Numbered from the stretch's first letter, positions 7,826 through 17,037 are shown. The stretch is 64,000 bases of DNA from DASXZH01 sp963829965 (GCA_963829965.1 CAWHLK010000058.1:117731-181730), one strand, 5' to 3'. A program made the numbers and translations. The notes: generated by a model from the sequence alone, not told the origin.

Positions 7826-8599
7826 TCACTGTTCAGCTTTATGATATACCAAACCATCCAGCTCCACCGTGTACTCGTGCTTTTTCTCGTCATACGAGAG
7901 CGAATAGGCGGTTGGGTAATAGCCGGTTTCATCAAAAGCCTTCGGCTGAGGCACCGGCTGATGCAATTCAGGCTTCGTGAGCAGGTATTTCAGCGTGATC
8001 ATCGGCTCCCAAAAGGCGGTCTTGCCGTTGTAGGTGCCGTAAACAAAAGTCGAGGTGAACTCGGCGCCTTTGATCTCGGGTGCGGAGGAGTCGGTCCAGT
8101 GCACACCCATTTGCGGTAGCGGAGTGACATGGTCCAACAAAATGTAGCCTTGGGGGATGAAATCGTCAGGCGGTCTTTTCATGCATCGGGCGATGTCGTC
8201 ACCGGTTGCGGTGATGCTCATCAGCTGATCCATCGAAATCGTGAAAAAATGGAAGTCGAAGTGCGGCTTGTTGTAGTAGGCAAGCGGCGGGTGGCCAATC
8301 GGGTTCCAGTCGATTTCAACGTGGTCGAACGGCTGGCCAAAAATTGGCTTTGGCAGTTCGAGCATCCACATTTTTTTCGGATATTTGCCCGGAAGATCCT
8401 TGGCCGGTGGCAGGCTGTCGAGGGCAGCCTCCGAAAAGGTGATCCCCACCGATTGGATCTTCTGGGTGTTGTTCGAGTATTGGATCCAGGTGTACGCCGT
8501 TCCGTTTCCAAGTTGGACAGGCGGCGCGGTGACGCGTCCCGGATGCAAACGACCCTGGGCGAGCAGGGCAAGGCTGATCGCAACTGATGTTAATAGCAT
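7826..8599 (-). CDS. Secreted DUF5602/TTHB210-like protein
   Basis: A 257-residue protein with a short signal peptide (LLTSVAISLALLAQG). The middle has the pattern seen in TTHB210/DUF5602 proteins: PHFDFHFFTIS, GYILLDHVTPLPQMGVHW, then FVYGTYNGKTAFWEPMIT. The conserved His and Asp/Glu residues suggest a metal or small ligand site. Function is unknown for the family. The gene is leftward, 28 bp below the start side of the next leftward gene end, and could share its transcript. Confidence 0.55.
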   Translation of the reverse strand: MLLTSVAISLALLAQGRLHPGRVTAPPVQLGNGTAYTWIQYSNNTQKIQSVGITFSEAALDSLPPAKDLPGKYPKKMWMLELPKPIFGQPFDHVEIDWNPIGHPPLAYYNKPHFDFHFFTISMDQLMSITATGDDIARCMKRPPDDFIPQGYILLDHVTPLPQMGVHWTDSSAPEIKGAEFTSTFVYGTYNGKTAFWEPMITLKYLLTKPELHQPVPQPKAFDETGYYPTAYSLSYDEKKHEYTVELDGLVYHKAEQ

Positions 8600-8627
8600 A
8601 CAGAATCAGCCTCGCCGCAACGGGCGG

Positions 8628-9137
8628 TCAAGCGCTCACAACTCCCAAAGCCGTTTCTTCCGCAAAGTAGAACAAGAATCCGGCGATCAGAAGTTGCACA
8701 CAGCCCATCACGATAACGCCCCATTTAAGCGCGGGAACCGGAATCGTCATTACCGAGGCGATGATAAACACCACTCCCAGGATCACTTCAAGCCCGCAGA
8801 AGCCGGTTGAAAACGCATAGATCGCGGTCAGCCGGAACATCAGCCCGAGGCCCACGAGGGCCACCACCGCCCCATAAACAATGTAGCAGGTCTTCAACAT
8901 GTCTCCAGGGTTGCCGAACACGCCGCTACCGAGCAGTATCTGGAATACCCCCAGCATGATCTGGAGGGCACAAACAAAGTAAAAGCCCCGCAACGTGCCT
9001 TTAGAGAGCATTTTGTAGGCTTGCTTTTCGGTCTCTTTGATGACCGGGCGGGGAACAGTTGAAACGTCAGTGCCGCAAAACTGGCACTTCATGGTGCTTG
9101 CGACGAGCGTGTTGTTACATTTCGGACATTTGATCAT
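8628..9137 (-). CDS. Zinc-ribbon membrane protein
   Basis: A 169-residue protein starting with a zinc ribbon (CPKCNN, CQFCG, residues 4-22), a cytoplasmic linker, then four hydrophobic segments between residues ~48 and 160 that are probable transmembrane helices. This architecture is common in uncharacterised bacterial membrane proteins. It precedes the DUF5602-type gene on the same strand with a 28-bp gap. No function can be assigned. Confidence 0.65.
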   Translation of the reverse strand: MIKCPKCNNTLVASTMKCQFCGTDVSTVPRPVIKETEKQAYKMLSKGTLRGFYFVCALQIMLGVFQILLGSGVFGNPGDMLKTCYIVYGAVVALVGLGLMFRLTAIYAFSTGFCGLEVILGVVFIIASVMTIPVPALKWGVIVMGCVQLLIAGFLFYFAEETALGVVSA

Positions 9138-9338
9138 AGCTTCGAAAAAAGAATGTATAGATTGCTTGGCAAGATCGTGTCAGACACGACCATGGGAGGA
9201 CTTCCCCTTTATTCCGACGACATAGCCATGGAGGTTTGTTCGCTTTCCCAACGTGCGACTTCAACGGTTAAGTAACGTAGAACATCTAGTTATAGCACCC
9301 CAAAAGCGGCTCGCGCGTGACAGGGTATCTTGATTCAA

Positions 9339-9366
9339 GGGTTGAGGGTAAAGGGTAAAGGGTAAA
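9339..9366. repeat. AGGGTAA heptad array
   Basis: Three perfect AGGGTAA units (9346-9366), preceded by a degenerate AGGGTTG unit (9339-9345), lie in the 285-bp gap before the ANTAR regulator. The period is exactly 7 bp. The rest of this gap shows no gene. Confidence 0.7.
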
Positions 9367-9422
9367 GGCGCTTAGCGCTCCAGTACCGATAGGCTCTTCC
9401 AGCTTCCTCAGACAGTGAAATA

Positions 9423-9998
9423 ATGGGAAAATTGCGTGTTCTTATCGCGGATGACGACTCGATCATCCGGCTGGATTTAAAGCAGATGCTGGAAAATCTG
9501 GATTACGACGTCGTGGCCGAGGCCGGCGACGGGCAGCAAGCCGTGCAGCTTGCGCGTGAAACCAACCCGGACATCTGCATCCTCGATGTTAAAATGCCGG
9601 TAATGGACGGCATCGACGCAGTTTGTATCCTCACCGAAGAGAACATTGCACCTGCCATCTTGCTCACCGCTTATAGCGACCGGGACTTGGTCTCCCGGGC
9701 CAAAGATGCGGGCGTTTTCGCCTATCTTGTCAAGCCTTTCAAGCCGAGCGATCTGCCTCCTGCCATCGAGGTCGCCCGAAGCCGCTATGAGCAGAACCTG
9801 ACCTTGAACAACGAGGTCCAGACACTCCAAGACCGCTTGGAGGCCCGAAAACTCGTGGATCGCGCGAAGGGAATTTTGATGGAAGAGCACAAGATCACGG
9901 AAGCCGAGGCCTACCGCCGGATCCAACTTCAATCCATGAACCTTCGGAAAACCATGAAGGAAGTCGCGGAAGCGATTATCATGGCAAAGACGATATAG
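9423..9998 (+). CDS. ANTAR-domain response regulator (AmiR/NasT family)
   Basis: A 191-residue protein. The receiver domain (1-120) has the acidic triad DDD at 10-12, the phosphoacceptor Asp55 (CILDVKMPVMDG) and the Lys of LVKPF. A coiled linker leads to a C-terminal ANTAR domain (about 135-190: LVDRAKGILMEEHKITEAEA, then a three-helix bundle). ANTAR proteins bind paired hairpins in nascent mRNA and prevent transcription termination, often for nitrogen-related operons. No cognate kinase is adjacent. Targets would have to be found by searching for ANTAR-type dual hairpins. Confidence 0.92.
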   Translation: MGKLRVLIADDDSIIRLDLKQMLENLDYDVVAEAGDGQQAVQLARETNPDICILDVKMPVMDGIDAVCILTEENIAPAILLTAYSDRDLVSRAKDAGVFAYLVKPFKPSDLPPAIEVARSRYEQNLTLNNEVQTLQDRLEARKLVDRAKGILMEEHKITEAEAYRRIQLQSMNLRKTMKEVAEAIIMAKTI

Positions 9999-10060
9999 GG
10001 TTGCCTTGGGGCGACGGTCGTGCGAACAAGTTCGACGACGCGTCGCCCGGAAAAAAAGTT

Positions 10061-10105
10061 GTGCTCGCCTCGGTCGCTGCGCTTCCTCGGCGAGCACCTT
10101 TTTTT
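10061..10105. terminator. Bidirectional terminator
   Basis: GTGCTCGCC (10061-10069) pairs with GGCGAGCAC (10089-10097) and is followed by seven or more T. A run of seven A (10051-10057) just before the stem makes it work on the other strand too. It lies between convergent genes. Confidence 0.85.
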
Positions 10106-10111
10106 CCGCTT

Positions 10112-10555
10112 CTATATCTGCAGCTCGTGCGTAACATTGGGAAGCGTGGATGGCACGAAGCCTAACGAAACATAGAGGGCGGAAGCTTCCGGGGTTGCGC
10201 TGCGGAGGGTGAAGAACGTGTAGTTCTGGCGGCCTTCTTCCAAAATCTTCTCAACGAGCTTGCGGGCCAACCCACGGCGCCGGTGTTCGGGGTGGACGTA
10301 GACTCTTCGTATTCTTCCGGCCCTTTCGGTGATGTATGGGTCTAGGGTCAAGCCGCCGATGGCTACAAGCTCCGAACCGAGATACCATCCGTATCCAAAA
10401 GCACCCGGGACATCGAACTCCCGGTTGCCCTTCAAATACTCGGAAGCAAGACGATCCACGTGCGAAAAGCCTTCGGCGAGGCTCAGCTGACACAATGTAG
10501 CGAGTTCACGAGGCTCCAGGGTGTCCAACCGCATCAGTCGATAACCGTTTTCCAA
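10112..10555 (-). CDS. GNAT-family N-acetyltransferase
   Basis: A 147-residue GNAT-fold protein. The acetyl-CoA binding motif A is plain (RRVYVHPEHRRRGLARKLVE), preceded by strand 4 (GSELVAIGGLTL) and followed by motif B with the Tyr (TPEASALYVSLGFVP). Substrate unknown. Monocistronic, convergent with the ANTAR regulator. Confidence 0.85.
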   Translation of the reverse strand: MENGYRLMRLDTLEPRELATLCQLSLAEGFSHVDRLASEYLKGNREFDVPGAFGYGWYLGSELVAIGGLTLDPYITERAGRIRRVYVHPEHRRRGLARKLVEKILEEGRQNYTFFTLRSATPEASALYVSLGFVPSTLPNVTHELQI

Positions 10556-10573
10556 GCCTCAAAGTTTAACCGC

Positions 10574-10602
10574 AAAAAGGGGCGCGGCTAATGACGCGCC
10601 CC
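10574..10602 (-). terminator. Rho-independent terminator (minus strand)
   Basis: Stem GGGGCGCG (10579-10586) and CGCGCCCC (10595-10602), with a run of five A at 10574-10578 that is the T tail on the minus strand. It ends the small membrane-protein gene. Confidence 0.8.
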
Positions 10603-10630
10603 ATGTGGGTGGTCAGTCGATGCGGCGCGT

Positions 10631-10846
10631 CTATGGGCCGACGTCGGGAACCTTGTCGCCGTGGAGAACGCTCATAAAAAGCGGAATCGTGCTTATTGCG
10701 CCGAGGGCCATAAGCGGAATGCCGATCTTTTTGACCTTGTCTTTGCCGATCCTGTCGGCGACCAACATCCCCACTCCCGCTCCCAGGAGAGTTCGAGTAA
10801 CTGCGATCATGCCGATTTGAGGCATCGTAACTGTTCTCTCTTTCAT
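10631..10846 (-). CDS. Small two-helix membrane protein
   Basis: About 71 residues from ATG 10846 (alternatives GTG 10858, ATG 10825). There are two hydrophobic helices (IAVTRTLLGAGVGMLVAD and IPLMALGAISTIPLFM) separated by the basic loop RIGKDKVKK. It is followed directly by a strong terminator, which supports it being expressed. No family is recognised. Confidence 0.5.
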   Translation of the reverse strand: MKERTVTMPQIGMIAVTRTLLGAGVGMLVADRIGKDKVKKIGIPLMALGAISTIPLFMSVLHGDKVPDVGP

Positions 10847-10892
10847 AGGTCTTACCACGGCCCGTTACGACGCCCCGTTCCCTTTTTTGAAT

Positions 10893-11690
10893 CTAAACCT
10901 GTTCTTCGGTGACCGTGTTTTTGAGGACGCCGATGCCTTCGATCTCGACTTCCACCGTGTCTCCCGCCTGGAGCCAGCGCGGCGGGTTTCGCGCCATGCC
11001 AACCCCGTGCGGAGTGCCCGTAAGCACCACCGTTCCCGGCAGGAGCGTGGTGCTTCCGCTGAGGAACTCGATGAGGGTTGGGATATCGAAAATTAGATCG
11101 TCCGTGTACCAATCCTGAAGAATCTCTCCGCTCACGGTGGTCGTGAGTTTCAGTTTTTGCCAATCGTTGAATTCGTCGAGGGTTACCAAGTAAGGCCCCA
11201 TCGGGCAAAACGTGTCAAACGATTTGCCCTTGATCCACTGCGTGCCGCCCCATTCGCGCTGCCAGTCCCGCGCGCTCACATCGTTGGCGATGGTGAAGCC
11301 GAGGACATAGTCCATGGCGTTCTCCTTGGAGACGTTTTTGGCCCTCTTGGAGATCACGAAGGCGAGTTCGCCCTCGTAGTCCACCTTGTCGCTTCTGAGC
11401 ATTCTGGGGAGGACGATCTCGTCCCCCGGGTTGCTGAGAGTGTTTTGCCCCTTCATGAAGAGGACCGGATACTGGCCAATCTCCGCGCCGCTCTCGGCGG
11501 CATGTCGGCGGTAGTTCTGGCCGATGGCAAGAATGGCGGGTGGCTCGACCGGGGCGAGCAGCGGCGCTTCCGGGAGGGTTCCCCCTGCTTCTTTGGGGAT
11601 GCCGTCGGTCCAGGTGACCGTGTGGTATTCGCCGCCTCGGTAGGATGCCCATCGGGGGCCGTCGGAAAAAGCCAGTCTTGCCAGTTTCAT
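10893..11690 (-). CDS. Fumarylacetoacetate hydrolase family protein
   Basis: The start is placed at ATG 11690 (MKLARLAFSDG), where family N-termini usually begin. The FAH core shows the metal ligands (DYEGELAFV and NDVSARD), the KSFDTFCPMGP signature and the closing GTPHGVGMARNP motif. These enzymes hydrolyse C-C bonds or decarboxylate diketo acids, for example 2,4-diketo-3-deoxy sugar acids or catechol-pathway products. The gene follows an alcohol dehydrogenase gene on the same strand, which fits a non-phosphorylative sugar acid route, but the substrate is not shown by the sequence. Confidence 0.9.
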   Translation of the reverse strand: MKLARLAFSDGPRWASYRGGEYHTVTWTDGIPKEAGGTLPEAPLLAPVEPPAILAIGQNYRRHAAESGAEIGQYPVLFMKGQNTLSNPGDEIVLPRMLRSDKVDYEGELAFVISKRAKNVSKENAMDYVLGFTIANDVSARDWQREWGGTQWIKGKSFDTFCPMGPYLVTLDEFNDWQKLKLTTTVSGEILQDWYTDDLIFDIPTLIEFLSGSTTLLPGTVVLTGTPHGVGMARNPPRWLQAGDTVEVEIEGIGVLKNTVTEEQV

Positions 11691-11766
11691 GGATTTACTA
11701 TGACTGATTCTGGCCTGGTGCGGCATGACGCGAAGCGCCTTCGGCGCGAGCCGGCCAAGCCAAATC

Positions 11767-12786
11767 TCAGCTCATGACAATAACGCCCTTGATGTCTCCC
11801 GGCCCCGGATGAAGCATGGTTTGGAACGCCACATCCGCTTGATCAAGCGGAAAACTGGTAGTCCAAGAGGTGACGTCGACCTTGCCCTCTTCGATCCAGT
11901 TCAGCGCGTGGGCGAGTTCATCTTGGGTGCAGGCGTAGCTGCCGAAGACTCGCTTTTCCGGAAGAATCACGTCGTACGCGTTGAAGTTGGACGTGTTTTC
12001 GTGAAGGCCGATCCAGACCGCGACCCCTCCCGCGTGCAACGCGGTCACTGAGGCGGCCTTGGTCTCGTCCGCGCCCACTGCGTCCACCGTTGCATCAAAA
12101 CCATCCCGCCCGTGGAGGCTTTGCAGGCCGTGAATGTGCTCGGGTGTGGAAACGGCGTCCGCGCCAAGCTTCTTGGCGATCTCGAGGCGGGCCTCGTTCA
12201 AATCGATTACCGCAACCTTACAGCCGTGAGCCACCTTGAGGGCCTGCAGCGCCAGCAGGCCGATGGGGCCCGCTCCAAAAACGGCTACGTATTGGGGCCT
12301 ATCGGCTCTCAGCAAGTTGGAAATATGAACTCCATTGGCGAGGGGTTCGCTGAGGGCGGCACTGGCGGGGCTGGTTTCCTTGCATCGGGGAATTAGCGAT
12401 GTGGTTGGCGCGGTCACGAACTCGGCAAACGCGCCCGGCCTGTGCATGCCGAAAAGTTGCCGATTGGCGCATAAATGGGGTTGGCCGCGCTTGCACGCGG
12501 GGCAGGTTCCGTCCGAGATCACCGCGTTGCTGACCACGGTGTCGCCCTCTTTCCAGTCTATTACTCCTTGCCCTGTTCCGACGATGACGCCGGTGAACTC
12601 ATGACCAAGAATGAGGGGTGGCTTGCGCCTTGGGCTTCGCTTCTTTACGGCCTCGAGTTCTGAACCGCAGATTCCCGCGGCTTGGACTTTGATCAGAACC
12701 TCGCCTTCGCCGGGTTCGGGCTTGGGCATATCTTGAAGCACGAGAGTTTCCCAGTCGGAGTAAAGGAGGGTTCGCATTGAGTTCAT
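11767..12786 (-). CDS. Zinc-dependent medium-chain alcohol dehydrogenase
   Basis: A 339-residue MDR enzyme with catalytic zinc ligands (GICGSE, LGHEFTG), the Rossmann motif (VAVFGAGPIGLLALQ) and a zinc lobe reading DGTCPACKRGQPHLC. In the lobe the usual first Cys (CGxC) is Asp, so three Cys plus Asp would have to hold the structural zinc. The family includes threonine, sorbitol and galactitol dehydrogenases. The NAD preference is suggested by Asp at the end of strand 2 (VAVIDLNEAR). The gene lies 76 bp upstream of the FAH gene and is likely co-transcribed with it. ATG 12777 is an alternative start. Confidence 0.88.
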   Translation of the reverse strand: MNSMRTLLYSDWETLVLQDMPKPEPGEGEVLIKVQAAGICGSELEAVKKRSPRRKPPLILGHEFTGVIVGTGQGVIDWKEGDTVVSNAVISDGTCPACKRGQPHLCANRQLFGMHRPGAFAEFVTAPTTSLIPRCKETSPASAALSEPLANGVHISNLLRADRPQYVAVFGAGPIGLLALQALKVAHGCKVAVIDLNEARLEIAKKLGADAVSTPEHIHGLQSLHGRDGFDATVDAVGADETKAASVTALHAGGVAVWIGLHENTSNFNAYDVILPEKRVFGSYACTQDELAHALNWIEEGKVDVTSWTTSFPLDQADVAFQTMLHPGPGDIKGVIVMS

Positions 12787-12879
12787 TTTAGAGCAGAACC
12801 TGGTGTTTGCGTTGGCAGGTGAACGCTCCTAAGCCGTCGCGGACCTTCAGCCCGCCTGGGAATAAGCTTTCCGCCTTCT

Positions 12880-12925
12880 ACCAGGGCTGCGCTCTTGGCA
12901 TAATGCTCCTTGGCCCCTTGGGCCT
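12880..12925. repeat. Degenerate dispersed repeat (copy 2)
   Basis: ACCAGGGCTGCGCT (12880-12893) and TGGCCCCTTGGGCCT (12911-12925) match the copy at 7640-7720. It lies in the divergent gap between the dehydrogenase and the next membrane protein. Confidence 0.5.
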
Positions 12926-12991
12926 GCATTGGCGGATTCCTTTCAGGATCCCCAGCCCCTCGCGATCCAATTCGTTCTATAGTGTAAGAAG

Positions 12992-14125
12992 ATGACACCG
13001 GCTCAGCAAGCCACGCTTCCGCAAGAAGGCAGTCGAAGAAGCAAGACTGACCTTGCCTGGATGGCAATGCTTGTCAATTTGCTATGCTTCCTTTTCTTGG
13101 TGCCTGCCGATTTCGGAGCGCAGTGGCCGCCCGAAGTTCAGCCTCAGTGGATTTGGACAGCATTCTTGGCCGCTGCTGCGTTTGGTGTCGCGGTGCGATC
13201 TTCCGTCCGCGAAATAGGTCGCAGAGTCCACATTGTCGCGGGTATCGCCATGTGTTGGGCGATCCTCAACGGGTCGCAAGCGGTCGCCGGCTACTACCGA
13301 AGCTTTCACGATTTTCCGTGGGGCTGGATGGGTTTGGCAGCCCTGATCCTCATCTTAGGAACTCTTATCGCCCGCCAATACGTGGTGGGCGGCGTTCTTT
13401 TGGCGACGCTGGGGGCGGTTTTTAGTCCAGCCCTGATCCCTCCGAGCGCCGGTTTCCCGAGGTCCGAGACGGTGGACGGCGTGACACTCAAGCTTCTTTC
13501 GAACCACCAGTTTCGATTGACTCTCCTGGGGGGAGGGCAACCCGAATCCGCTCTGGATATGGATCATTCCGAAGTCCAGGCTTCCATGGGCCGGTTTGTA
13601 GACGTCCACTTTTGGCCGCCCAACCGTCACCGGTTCGATGCTGAAGACAACACCTATTCTATGACCCCGTTCACGCCCGAATGGGCTCGAAGCTATTCAC
13701 TTACGATCGATATTCCGGGCTTTTCTAAGCCGGATATCTCCTTCCGTCTCCCAATCCCGATAGATTCCGACCGGTCCAGGCCCGCCCCTGTGAGCTCTCT
13801 CCACCAAAAAACTCAGGCAGTGATCTACTGGACCGAGGCTATGGACGGCACTCGCCGGGCGCTCGCCTGCGATTTGTCCACCACTTGGACCGGTCGTTGG
13901 GACGACCGCATGGACTACCGAATCACCGACGACCATGGGCGGCCCTACCGCTTTGACGAACATGGAGGGGACTTCGAAAACTCAATCGATAAGCGCCACC
14001 TCGAGCTAACCCCCGTCGACGCGAAGGCGAACTTTCTGATCGTCCAAGGCTTTCGCGCCGATGGCCCAGGTGTCAAGCACTTGCAGTTCAGCTTCTCCGG
14101 CTTGCCAACCACTCGTGAGCCCTGA
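12992..14125 (+). CDS. Membrane-anchored hypothetical protein
   Basis: A 377-residue protein. The N-terminal third has about four transmembrane helices (MLVNLLCFLFLVP, WIWTAFLAAAAFGVA, IVAGIAMCWAIL, LAALILILGTLIA and YVVGGVLLATLGAVF). The remaining ~230 residues form a soluble, probably extracytoplasmic, beta-rich domain without recognisable motifs. No homologous family is recognised. It is convergent with the VOC gene, with a 4-bp gap. Confidence 0.6.
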   Translation: MTPAQQATLPQEGSRRSKTDLAWMAMLVNLLCFLFLVPADFGAQWPPEVQPQWIWTAFLAAAAFGVAVRSSVREIGRRVHIVAGIAMCWAILNGSQAVAGYYRSFHDFPWGWMGLAALILILGTLIARQYVVGGVLLATLGAVFSPALIPPSAGFPRSETVDGVTLKLLSNHQFRLTLLGGGQPESALDMDHSEVQASMGRFVDVHFWPPNRHRFDAEDNTYSMTPFTPEWARSYSLTIDIPGFSKPDISFRLPIPIDSDRSRPAPVSSLHQKTQAVIYWTEAMDGTRRALACDLSTTWTGRWDDRMDYRITDDHGRPYRFDEHGGDFENSIDKRHLELTPVDAKANFLIVQGFRADGPGVKHLQFSFSGLPTTREP

Positions 14126-14129
14126 TGGC

Positions 14130-14519
14130 TTACCCCTGTTCAGGCGTCAGCTGCTTTGAAGTGATGCCGGTTTGGTATGCCTCGATCACGTTCCCATCCG
14201 GATCCGCGAAATCTAGAACCACCCCGCCAGGGACATCGTGATAGTCTCCGTGGAGGGCGACGTTGTTGGATTCCAGGGTTGCTCGGAAAGCCTTAATGTC
14301 TTCGGTTTCTAGGCCGAGGAACCAGCCGCGGCCGTAGGCGCCCAACGGCTCGGTAAAGCCCTCCAGCTTGGGATGAAGGCCGATCTTGGCCCCGTTGATA
14401 TCAAACTGGCTCCAGTAGGGGCTGGTGAACTCCAGCTTGAGGCCCACCACATCGCGGTAGAACGCGACCGAGCGGTTCATGTCCGACACCTGGCACCAGA
14501 TTGTATGAAGACCTTTCAT
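14130..14519 (-). CDS. VOC-family glyoxalase/dioxygenase-like protein
   Basis: A 129-residue single VOC unit with paired beta-alpha-beta-beta-beta modules: HTIWCQVSDMNRSVAFYRDVVGL at the start and VVLDFADPDGNVIEAYQ at the end. His near residue 5 and Glu near 116 are the expected metal ligands. VOC proteins act as glyoxalases, dioxygenases or resistance binders; the subtype cannot be told here. Confidence 0.85.
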   Translation of the reverse strand: MKGLHTIWCQVSDMNRSVAFYRDVVGLKLEFTSPYWSQFDINGAKIGLHPKLEGFTEPLGAYGRGWFLGLETEDIKAFRATLESNNVALHGDYHDVPGGVVLDFADPDGNVIEAYQTGITSKQLTPEQG

Positions 14520-14540
14520 GGGGCAGTTCTACCCGAAAGC

Positions 14541-16024
14541 TCAGGTCCTCAGAAACAATCGGAATCTCGTGAATGTGGCGGCAACCAGACAGACTAGCGC
14601 GGTCTTCACGCCGCCATCGGCGAAGGCTAGCGCCCACGGGCTTTGGGCAAAATTGCGCCGAGCCAATCGGAATAACCGGTGATCGCGCCCAGAGGCATCG
14701 CGAGATTGGTGATCGCGATATAGGCGAGCATGGGGTTCTCGCCTGCCATTTGAACTGGCTTGAGGATCTTGCCGCCGCGAAGAATCTCATACAAGATTTG
14801 GAGCGAGCAGAGAAAAAAGAAGGCGAGACCCGCAGTCACGAAGTAGTAGCTGAGAGTGGGCGAATCCTTGCGGATTCCGCCGCCAATGGGTTCTGCGAGC
14901 AAGCCGAGAATGAGGAAAGCACTTCCAAAGCGAACCATGCCGGATATGAGCCTTTCTTGACCATTGTTGGGCTTCGCCAGCCCTATTGCTATCGCGCAGA
15001 GCAAGATCAGGCTGGAGCTTGTGGGCAAGATGACGCGAGCATAAAGGCCCCAGCATGCCAGGATCGGCATGGCGATTCCTATTAGGAACAAGAGCCAAGC
15101 CCGCCACCAGCTCCAAGCCCTGCCAGTTTCAGAGTCGCTTTTGGGGGCCCTAAGGACCAGATCCCCGCAGAAGGTTCCGGGCAGAACGACTAGCAGATAC
15201 TTGTGATATTCGAAGTGATAGAGGATGGGCACGAAGCGGCCGTACTGCCAATGGCCCAAGTCGAAGAACTGGCTCGGCGCGAAGTCCCAGATCGCTTTGG
15301 AGAGGCTACCCGGCGCATCGAAGGAAATGCAGATGAGAGCCACCGCTGCCATAACTCCAAACCGGATCAACGGTCTGCACCGAGTGAGAAGCCAAATGAA
15401 TCCCCCTGAGAACGCGACATTGGCGAGAACGATCAAGATGATATCGATCCGGTAGTTCTCGAACCCGCGAAGGCCATCCGGATACGGGTGGGTAACGATG
15501 ATCAGGGCTGCGCACACCCAGGCGAGACTGGGAACCAGGGCTCGGACCCACTTTGGCGTCTTGGGCGGCCATCGGAGGAAGACGAGGGTGATGAGCACAA
15601 ACCCGGAGAAGGCGAGAAGCCAGGTAGCCCGATCTGGCTGGCTCTTGAGATCGAACGGGCGCAAGTGCTCGACCAACAGCGCAAACACGGCCAACAGGAG
15701 ACCACGCGCGGCAAGCCAACTAATGGATCGCCAAGCGGAAGCACCCGATTCTAACCGTTTGGTTAACGAGAGCGGAATCGCCGCGCCCATCGAAAAGAGG
15801 AAGAACGGGAACACCAGATCCACCCAGGTGATACCAAAAATGTTAGGGCTGAACACGTGGTCGGGAGGCGGCATCTGGGCGTGGAACATCCACGGCGGGA
15901 GGGAGTTGGGAATCAGGCCTGCGAACGCCATGCCCAGAATCGCGAAACCGCGCAGTGCGTCGAGGGACCTATAACGTGCCGTCGGACTTGAAGGTTTTCC
16001 GATCTCTCGGTTCGCGACGCTCAT
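14541..16024 (-). CDS. DUF5009/HGSNAT-like membrane acyltransferase, frameshifted near C-term
   Basis: An integral membrane protein with about ten helices. The N-terminal RYRSLDALRGFAILGM and WVDLVFPFFLFSMGAAIPLS motifs match the DUF5009 branch related to heparan-alpha-glucosaminide N-acetyltransferase. The frame as read stops at 14627. A one-base shift in a C-run near 14640 restores PWALAFADGG and a last helix (TALVCLVAATFTRF), with a stop at 14541-14543, the expected C-terminus. Start 16024 overlaps the stop of the upstream Gfo/Idh gene by ATGA. Members transfer acetyl groups to sugars across the membrane, and the pairing with a sugar-type oxidoreductase fits that. Confidence 0.78.
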
Positions 16025-17037
16025 TCATGAGTCTCGCTCGAGCGATAGGCGTCCTCCACCAACGCCATGGTTTTGTAGGCGTCCTCGGGGTTGGTTGGCG
16101 GCTCCCCGGCTCCTTCCAACGCTCGCATCACCGAGGCCATGGGCCCGATGAACGCGTGGGGAAACCAGCTGCCCTCGAGCGGCACATTCTTCCATGACCG
16201 GTCGCCCAGACGGGCATAGCGCAGATAGTCTGGGCCCCCGCGCGGGTAGTCCATATTCAGCCCCATTTGGAACTTGATCGCTCCTTCTGAGCCTTCCAGC
16301 TTTACGTAGCTTTCTTGTTCGTCCGGGCCAAAATCGTGGGCGTGGTTGGTATGGATGGTGGCCCGCTTCCACTCTCCGTAATCGAAAATGATCGCCGAGC
16401 GGGAGGAGTGCAATTTGGGCGAAGCAAGGCTCTTAATCGTTTTTGCGTAAACGCCCTGCGGCTCCCCCATTAGGTCTCGAATCAGGTCCACGTAGTGGAT
16501 GCTGTGATAGACGATCTCCATCCTCGGCGCCTTTTCCAAGAAGTCCCATAGCGCCCAAGGGGTGAGAACGTTTACTTTGACGTCAATATCGTGCAGTTCG
16601 CCGATCACGCCCTCTTGGATGAGCGATTTGGCGGCCAGCACATAGGGCGCGTAGCGAAGCTGAAAATTGATCGCCGCGACGAGGCACTTTTCTTTGCAAA
16701 TGGCGCGGAGCCTTTCCCCTTGGTCCAGGTTTTCACCAAATGGTTTTTGAATGAGCACGGCTGCGCCGACGGGCAGCTTTGCAAGGATTTCGGCGATATT
16801 GCAAGCGGGCGTGGCGAGATCGAAAACGCACTCCTTAGGCGCCTGGTTAATCGCCTCGTCGAGGGTTCCATAAACGCACGGCACGTGAAAGTCGGCGGCG
16901 ATGGATTGGGCAATCTCGGGCCGCGTGTCGTAAACGCCGGCAACTTCAAAGTTGGCGAGCCGATACGCCGGGTAGTGCGCGTTGCGCACGATTCCGCCCG
17001 CACCGATCGAAACGATCGGAACCGGGCGTTTAGGCAT
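16021..17037 (-). CDS. Gfo/Idh/MocA-family oxidoreductase
   Basis: Start placed at ATG 17037 (MPKRPVPIVSIGAGG). Residues 5-130 form the NAD(P)-binding Rossmann domain (VSIGAGGIVRNAHYPAY). EKPFGE, the usual catalytic Lys motif, appears as QKPFGENLDQGE near residue 100. The C-terminal domain has the substrate-site Tyr/His (EIVYHSIHYVDLIRDLMG). Such enzymes oxidise or epimerise sugars and inositols. The next gene overlaps by 4 nt, so they form an operon. Confidence 0.9.
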   Translation of the reverse strand: MPKRPVPIVSIGAGGIVRNAHYPAYRLANFEVAGVYDTRPEIAQSIAADFHVPCVYGTLDEAINQAPKECVFDLATPACNIAEILAKLPVGAAVLIQKPFGENLDQGERLRAICKEKCLVAAINFQLRYAPYVLAAKSLIQEGVIGELHDIDVKVNVLTPWALWDFLEKAPRMEIVYHSIHYVDLIRDLMGEPQGVYAKTIKSLASPKLHSSRSAIIFDYGEWKRATIHTNHAHDFGPDEQESYVKLEGSEGAIKFQMGLNMDYPRGGPDYLRYARLGDRSWKNVPLEGSWFPHAFIGPMASVMRALEGAGEPPTNPEDAYKTMALVEDAYRSSETHE

